Assembly: GCA_964629225.1 (NCBI GenBank)
Contig: CAZVQC010000035.1
Span: forward strand, 1-10,301
DNA from: RUG14199 sp964629225
GTDB lineage: Bacteria; Bacillota; Clostridia; Oscillospirales; CAG-272
Reading direction: 5' to 3'
DNA length: 10,301 bases
The translations under genes were made by a program, and so were the position numbers. Each line of letters begins with the position of its first letter. Position 1 is the stretch's first letter. The notes under the pieces were generated by a model. It ran no database searches and was not told the origin of the DNA. It was given only the letters and a program-made list of their open reading frames with translations. This document shows, one piece after another, positions 6,472-10,301 of the stretch.

Positions 6472-7107
6472 GTGGCAAGTGCCCCTCTCCGTAACGGAAA
6501 TACGGAAAGAAAGGCGGCACACTCCGCCACCCACAGCACTAATACGGCAAAGCAAGCTGCCACGGCACGTCCCCATCCGGATCACGTCCCCGGACGTCCC
6601 ATAGGTCAAAAGGATCCTCACCGTCCGACCGGCCCTCCCGCGGATCCGGTGACACTGTACGATAACTTCATGCCCAAGTCCCCCTACAAAAACGGAGACC
6701 CTTGGATCACCTACGTGGGAGATGCCAAGGGCCGAGGCTACGGTTGCTACTCTCCCTGCGCAGTCGATACCGGCAACGCCTACCTTGACCTCGTAGGATC
6801 CTCCATGAGGGTGACCGACGTGAGAGGCAACAGTATGTCTTACTACGAGAGCCTCATCGACAGGGGCATCCCGGTAATACTCCGGTGCACCGTGGGAATG
6901 AACAGAAATCCGAGAATATGCCGGGAGGCTACCGTTAACGGAAAGAATGTCAACCGGCACTCAAGCTCCCACTGTACGGTACCCATCGGTTACACCGATG
7001 ACAATTACATATTCTGCGACCCCCTCAACGGCATCAAAGAGTATTCAAAGTCAAGCACCGAGACCTCCTTTGCCATCAATTACAGACAGACTTGCATCGT
7101 CTCATGA
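6472..7107 (+). CDS. C39-like peptidase domain protein, N-terminally truncated, probably inactive
   Basis: From about residue 57 (PADPVTLYDNFMPK) the protein resembles the C39-like cysteine peptidase family: GDPW, GYGCYSPC, YYESLIDRGIPVIL, then SSHCTVPIGY with the expected catalytic His (H167) and YIFCDPL with the Asp (D183). The preceding part of the fold, which should carry the catalytic Cys in a G-C-E/G type helix, is not there. Residues 1-56 are low-complexity and rich in P, H, T and R, and have no signal peptide. The nominal GTG start at 6472 has no proper ribosome site. Coding-like fragments upstream in other frames (MSNNGAYLQKN from 6336; INTNDVKEKTERWQVPLSVTEI around 6437-6510) suggest a longer gene broken by frameshifts. 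It is best read as a pseudogene that ends 22 nt before the next gene. Confidence 0.55.
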   Translation: MASAPLRNGNTERKAAHSATHSTNTAKQAATARPHPDHVPGRPIGQKDPHRPTGPPADPVTLYDNFMPKSPYKNGDPWITYVGDAKGRGYGCYSPCAVDTGNAYLDLVGSSMRVTDVRGNSMSYYESLIDRGIPVILRCTVGMNRNPRICREATVNGKNVNRHSSSHCTVPIGYTDDNYIFCDPLNGIKEYSKSSTETSFAINYRQTCIVS

Positions 7108-7129
7108 AAAACAGAACAGGAAACAACGA

Positions 7130-7567
7130 ATGAAAACATCCGCATCTAAAACAGCCCTGAAGCTTTTGGTACTCATCATCGCGGCGGCACTTATATCGGT
7201 GGCACTTCACCTGTCACTGAATGCCAAGTTCGGTGATTGGGTCTCCGTCACAGCGGAGATAACCGATCTTGAAAGAACACGGGGAGGCCGCCACACCCGA
7301 AGCGGCTGGAGGGTGACCTTCATGTATTCGGCAAATGACGAATACTATGTCGGTTCCGACAGTTTCAACGGAAGCATACCCGATGACATTTTTATCGGAG
7401 GGGAACACACCGTCTGGTACGATCCGTCATCCCCCGCCGACGTGCGTTTTTCCACTCTCCGTCCAACCGGCAGCCTTGAATCCTTCGTTCCCTTCTTTTT
7501 TGCCATTCCCATCGCTCTGTTCATAGTCGGCGGCGGAATAAAAGGACGGAAAAACAGGTCCCTGTAA
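7130..7567 (+). CDS. DUF3592-type small membrane protein
   Basis: The 145-residue protein has an N-terminal membrane helix (about 9-27, KLLVLIIAAALISVAL), a central extracytoplasmic beta domain (about 35-110), and a second helix (about 117-136) followed by a short basic tail. The central part has the DUF3592 pattern: VTAEITDLERTR, a strand ending FMYSANDEYY, then a G-EHTVWYDPSSPADVRF block. DUF3592 proteins have no established biochemical role. I chose the ATG at 7130 over longer in-frame starts because the earlier residues overlap the C39 frame and look non-coding. A weak AGGA lies 9 nt upstream. A terminator follows 37 nt after the stop. Confidence 0.78.
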   Translation: MKTSASKTALKLLVLIIAAALISVALHLSLNAKFGDWVSVTAEITDLERTRGGRHTRSGWRVTFMYSANDEYYVGSDSFNGSIPDDIFIGGEHTVWYDPSSPADVRFSTLRPTGSLESFVPFFFAIPIALFIVGGGIKGRKNRSL

Positions 7568-7604
7568 CCCCATGACAAGATCAAAATAACAACTGATGAC
7601 AATG

Positions 7605-7653
7605 TCCGGCAGACACTCAAGCATCGCTCGGTCGCCTGCCGGATACTTTTTTT
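7605..7653 (+). terminator. Intrinsic terminator after the DUF3592 gene
   Basis: TCCGGCAG (7605-7612) pairs with CTGCCGGA (7636-7643) around a 23-nt loop that can pair further, and seven T follow at 7647-7653. It closes the plus-strand unit started at 6299. Confidence 0.8.
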
Positions 7654-7978
7654 CATTCAAAAAAGATCTCCTCACGGTATTGCCGACTTCACCGTCACAA
7701 AAGACTTCTCCTTCATCCGAAAGAAGACGTTCCACCCCCGCCTCGCCGCCAAACGGCGCATCCGGTTCCACGCCCCCCGATAAAGCAACACTTCCCCGCC
7801 CCTGTCGCAGCCCTGTCCCACCCGCCAGGATCTCAAAAAGGCGAAAGAAACATGAAAAAAGCCGAAATAAAAGCGATATTTCGCCCTCACCCCAAAGATC
7901 AATACTTATCAAAACCGGTACAGTGAAAAATACTCGCAAAAAAAATTATATCACGGGGAGATTTTGTGCAAATTTTTC
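7654..7978. other. Intergenic gap, no firm gene
   Basis: There are open frames on both strands, but they are compositionally biased (Ser, Pro, Arg rich) and lack ribosome sites. The best small candidate is a 24-codon frame at 7852-7926 (MKKAEIKAIFRPHPKDQ) with only a weak purine stretch upstream. No riboswitch-like fold that I recognise is present ahead of the purine gene operon. Confidence 0.4.
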
Positions 7979-8007
7979 TTGCATTATGAGTTATTCGCTG
8001 TTATAAT
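7979..8007 (+). promoter_or_regulatory. Promoter of the CofE-like/guaA operon
   Basis: The -35 is TTGCAT (7979-7984) and the -10 is TATAAT (8002-8007), with a 17-nt spacer. The leader of about 50 nt is too short for a purine riboswitch and shows no obvious attenuator. Confidence 0.82.
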
Positions 8008-8065
8008 AATTGGGTGGTAAAACACAAAATCTTATTCTTACTGATTTAGAGGAGAATCGGAACAC

Positions 8066-9256
8066 ATGGAAAGACGGGTCGGAACGGTATCACGGGGCAT
8101 TAGATGTCCCATCATCAGACAGGGCGACGATCTTGCAGAGATCGTAGCCACAAGCGTGCTTGAGGCGGCGGAATACGAAGGCTTTGAACTTCGTGACAAA
8201 GACGTTATCTCGATCACGGAATCGATAGTGGCAAGAAGCCAGGGCAATTACGCATCTATCGATGACATCGCAGCAGACGTAAGAAGCAAATTCGGCGGCG
8301 GAACAGTGGGAGTCATCTTCCCCATCCTTTCGAGAAACCGCTTTGCTATCTGCCTCAAGGGTATCGCAAAGGGAGTGGACAAGGTAGTCCTCATGCTCAG
8401 CTACCCCTCGGACGAAGTGGGCAACTGCCTCGTATCCCTTGACAAAGTCGATGAAGCGGGTGTCAACCCCTACAGCGACGTTCTGACACTTGAAGAATAC
8501 AGACGTCTCTTCGGCGAGAACAAGCATGAATTCACCGGAGTGGATTACGTGGCGTATTACTCCGACCTCATCCGTGAGGCGGGCGCAGACGTGGAAGTCA
8601 TTTTTGCAAATCAGCCCGGCGCAGTGCTCAAATACACGGATAAGGTGCTGGCTTGCGACATCCATACGAGAGCAAGAACAAAGCGCATTCTGAAAAATGC
8701 TGGCGCAAAGACCGTCCTCGGTCTTGACGATATCATGACCGCCCCCGTCAACGGAAGCGGATGCAATGAGAAGTTCGGTCTTCTTGGCTCCAACAAGTCC
8801 ACAGAGACCACCGTCAAACTCTTCCCGAAGGAGTGCCGCGATCTCGTACTTGACGTACAAAAGAAGATATTGAACGCCACCGGTAAGAATGTTGAAGTAA
8901 TGGTCTACGGTGACGGTGCATTCAAGGATCCTCAGGGTAAGATCTGGGAACTGGCAGACCCCTGCGTATCTCCCGCCCACACCGACGGACTCGTGGGAAC
9001 TCCCAATGAGCTGAAGCTCAAATACCTTGCCGACAACGATTTCAAGGATCTGAGCGGCGATGCCCTGAAGGAGGCTATCTCCGCGAGCATCAAAGCTAAG
9101 AAGTCCGATTTGGTAGGTGACATGGCATCTCAGGGCACTACTCCAAGACAACTCACCGACCTTATCGGTTCCCTTTGCGACCTTACCAGCGGCTCCGGAG
9201 ATAAGGGTACTCCCGTAGTTCTGGTACAAGGATATTTCGACAACTACACAAACTGA
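8066..9256 (+). CDS. CofE-like protein (coenzyme F420-0:L-glutamate ligase family)
   Basis: CofE adds glutamate to F420-0 using GTP in methanogens and actinobacteria. This 396-residue protein has the family's N-terminal signature RGIRCPIIRQGDDLAEIV (10-27), ITESIVARSQGNY (50-62) and, later, YGDGAFKDPQGKIWELADP (281-299) with a probable metal/phosphate-binding Asp. It is longer than classical CofE (about 250 residues) and matches the extended form seen in Firmicutes, whose substrate is not established; these hosts are not known to make F420. AGAGGAG lies 11 nt upstream of the ATG. It is the first gene of an operon with the GMP synthase subunit 15 nt downstream. That neighbour, together with the GTP use of true CofE, hints at a link to GMP/GTP supply, but this is speculation. 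Calling it an F420 enzyme would be over-annotation. Confidence 0.85.
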   Translation: MERRVGTVSRGIRCPIIRQGDDLAEIVATSVLEAAEYEGFELRDKDVISITESIVARSQGNYASIDDIAADVRSKFGGGTVGVIFPILSRNRFAICLKGIAKGVDKVVLMLSYPSDEVGNCLVSLDKVDEAGVNPYSDVLTLEEYRRLFGENKHEFTGVDYVAYYSDLIREAGADVEVIFANQPGAVLKYTDKVLACDIHTRARTKRILKNAGAKTVLGLDDIMTAPVNGSGCNEKFGLLGSNKSTETTVKLFPKECRDLVLDVQKKILNATGKNVEVMVYGDGAFKDPQGKIWELADPCVSPAHTDGLVGTPNELKLKYLADNDFKDLSGDALKEAISASIKAKKSDLVGDMASQGTTPRQLTDLIGSLCDLTSGSGDKGTPVVLVQGYFDNYTN

Positions 9257-9271
9257 AAGGCGGTATGAAAA

Positions 9272-10249
9272 ATGAGTAACGTAAGACCCGAAAGCATGGA
9301 AAGGATAACGACTCCCGCCCTTGCCAAAGCATTCATCGACGAGCAGGTAAAAGCTCTCAGAGAGCAGATCGGTGACAAGAAGGTGCTCCTCGCACTCTCC
9401 GGCGGCGTTGACTCCTCGGTAGTGGCAGCCCTCCTTATCAAAGCAGTGGGAGATCAGCTCACCTGTGTCCACGTCAACCACGGTCTCCTCCGCAAGGGCG
9501 AGCCCGAACAGGTCATCAAGGTGTTCAGAGACGAAATGAACGCAAATCTGGTCTATGTGGATGCCGTTGACCGTTTCCTTGACAAACTCGCAGGAGTTTC
9601 CGAGCCCGAAAAGAAGAGAAAGATAATCGGCGCCGAATTCATCAGAGTATTTGAAGAAGAAGCAAGAAAGCTTGACGGTATCAGCTTCTTGGCGCAGGGT
9701 ACTATCTACCCGGATATCCTTGAGAGCGGTCCCGTAAAAGCACACCATAACGTAGGCGGCCTTCCCGAAGACCTTAAGTTTGAACTGGTAGAGCCTCTTA
9801 AGCTCCTCTTCAAAGACGAGGTGCGTGTCGTCGGTGATGAGCTCGGTCTGCCCCATAACATGGTTTACCGTCAGCCCTTCCCCGGCCCCGGACTCGGTGT
9901 CCGTTGCCTCGGAGCTATCACCAGAGACCGTCTTGAGGCTCTCAGAGAATCCGATGCTATCCTCCGTGAGGAATTCGCAAAGAACGGCCTTGAGGGTAAG
10001 GTATGGCAGTACTTCACCATCGTCCCCGACTTCAAATCCACCGGCGTTAAGAACGACCTCCGCTCCTACGACTGGCCCGTTATCATCCGTGCCGTCAATA
10101 CCCGTGATGCAATGACAGCTACCGTTGAGAATATCCCCTTCGAGCTGCTCACCCACATCACCGAGCGTATCACCCACGAGGTCCCCGGCGTTAACCGTGT
10201 CCTCTATGACCTGACACCGAAGCCCACCGGCACCATCGAATGGGAGTAA
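9272..10249 (+). CDS. guaA: GMP synthase, ATP-pyrophosphatase subunit without glutaminase domain
   Basis: GMP synthase converts XMP to GMP with ATP and ammonia, the last step of guanine nucleotide synthesis. The 325 residues cover the ATP-pyrophosphatase and dimerisation domains only: the PP-loop LSGGVDSS (42-49), TIYPDILESG, HHNVGGLPE, the QPFPGPGLGVRCLG signature and the conserved C-terminus KPTGTIEWE. Bacterial GuaA is normally about 510-525 residues with an N-terminal class I glutamine amidotransferase of about 200 residues. That is absent here, and the upstream gene is not an amidotransferase. The start is supported by AAGGCGG 8 nt upstream, and the N-terminus (FIDEQVKALREQIGDKKV) matches the natural linker, so the gene is not simply cut. 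The amidotransferase may be a separate gene elsewhere, as in archaea, or the enzyme may use free ammonia. No terminator is visible in the 52 bases after the stop. Confidence 0.93.
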   Translation: MSNVRPESMERITTPALAKAFIDEQVKALREQIGDKKVLLALSGGVDSSVVAALLIKAVGDQLTCVHVNHGLLRKGEPEQVIKVFRDEMNANLVYVDAVDRFLDKLAGVSEPEKKRKIIGAEFIRVFEEEARKLDGISFLAQGTIYPDILESGPVKAHHNVGGLPEDLKFELVEPLKLLFKDEVRVVGDELGLPHNMVYRQPFPGPGLGVRCLGAITRDRLEALRESDAILREEFAKNGLEGKVWQYFTIVPDFKSTGVKNDLRSYDWPVIIRAVNTRDAMTATVENIPFELLTHITERITHEVPGVNRVLYDLTPKPTGTIEWE

Positions 10250-10301
10250 ATTTGAGGTCACTAAAACCCCAGTATTTATGCGAGTTTAGGCGATTTCAAA
10301 A

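Noticed and set aside
6268..6960. A 230-codon minus-strand frame opposite the C39-like region
   Set aside because: The plus strand has recognisable C39-like motifs and a consensus promoter; the minus frame has no ribosome site or known motif.
7427..7939. A 170-codon minus-strand frame over the DUF3592 terminator and gap
   Set aside because: It crosses a plus-strand terminator and overlaps a supported gene; composition is biased and no start signal is present.
8008..8065. Purine riboswitch in the leader of the guaA operon
   Set aside because: The leader is only about 50 nt, has no three-way junction pattern and no terminator/antiterminator pair.
8090..10261. A 723-codon open frame on the minus strand across the CofE-like and GMP synthase genes
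   Set aside because: It lies antisense to two clearly conserved genes, has no ribosome site or recognisable motif, and is explained by the codon bias of the real genes.

Overview
The window looks like a chromosomal segment of a low-to-mid GC Clostridia bacterium, probably an Oscillospirales/Ruminococcaceae-type gut anaerobe. The evidence is the Shine-Dalgarno-preceded starts, consensus sigma-A promoters with 16-17 bp spacers, tRNA genes with encoded CCA, a large serine recombinase remnant of the type common in clostridial integrative elements, and a Fic remnant of a type I associate with that group. The taxonomic call is inference; no rRNA is present.

Left part (1-2340), a decayed integration site. 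A two-tRNA operon (Leu-UAA then initiator fMet, minus strand) has its own promoter and terminator. Downstream of it lie two partial copies of the fMet gene. One is direct and shares its last 24 nt exactly; it runs straight into the C-terminal part of a large serine recombinase. The other is inverted and degenerate. Upstream of the tRNAs is a Fic-family pseudogene with at least five lesions that still keeps its promoter and ribosome binding site.

Middle (2339-6241). Two minus-strand genes encode a zinc-ribbon, single-pass membrane protein with two tandem extracytoplasmic domains, and a 662-residue acidic Sel1/TPR-like protein of unknown role. Between them is a 780 bp gap. It holds a strong candidate for an undescribed structured RNA (promoter, rod-shaped fold, intrinsic terminator), a second long hairpin, and the second copy of a 26-bp repeat that also sits right after the Fic pseudogene.

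Right part (6299-10301), plus strand. A truncated C39-like peptidase domain without a visible catalytic cysteine is followed by a small DUF3592 membrane protein and a terminator. Then a clean promoter drives a two-gene operon: a CofE-like (F420-0:L-glutamate ligase family) protein and the ATP-pyrophosphatase half of GMP synthase, which lacks the usual glutamine amidotransferase domain. These two genes are the intact housekeeping-like part of the window. No complete mobile element, CRISPR array, rRNA or recognised riboswitch was seen.
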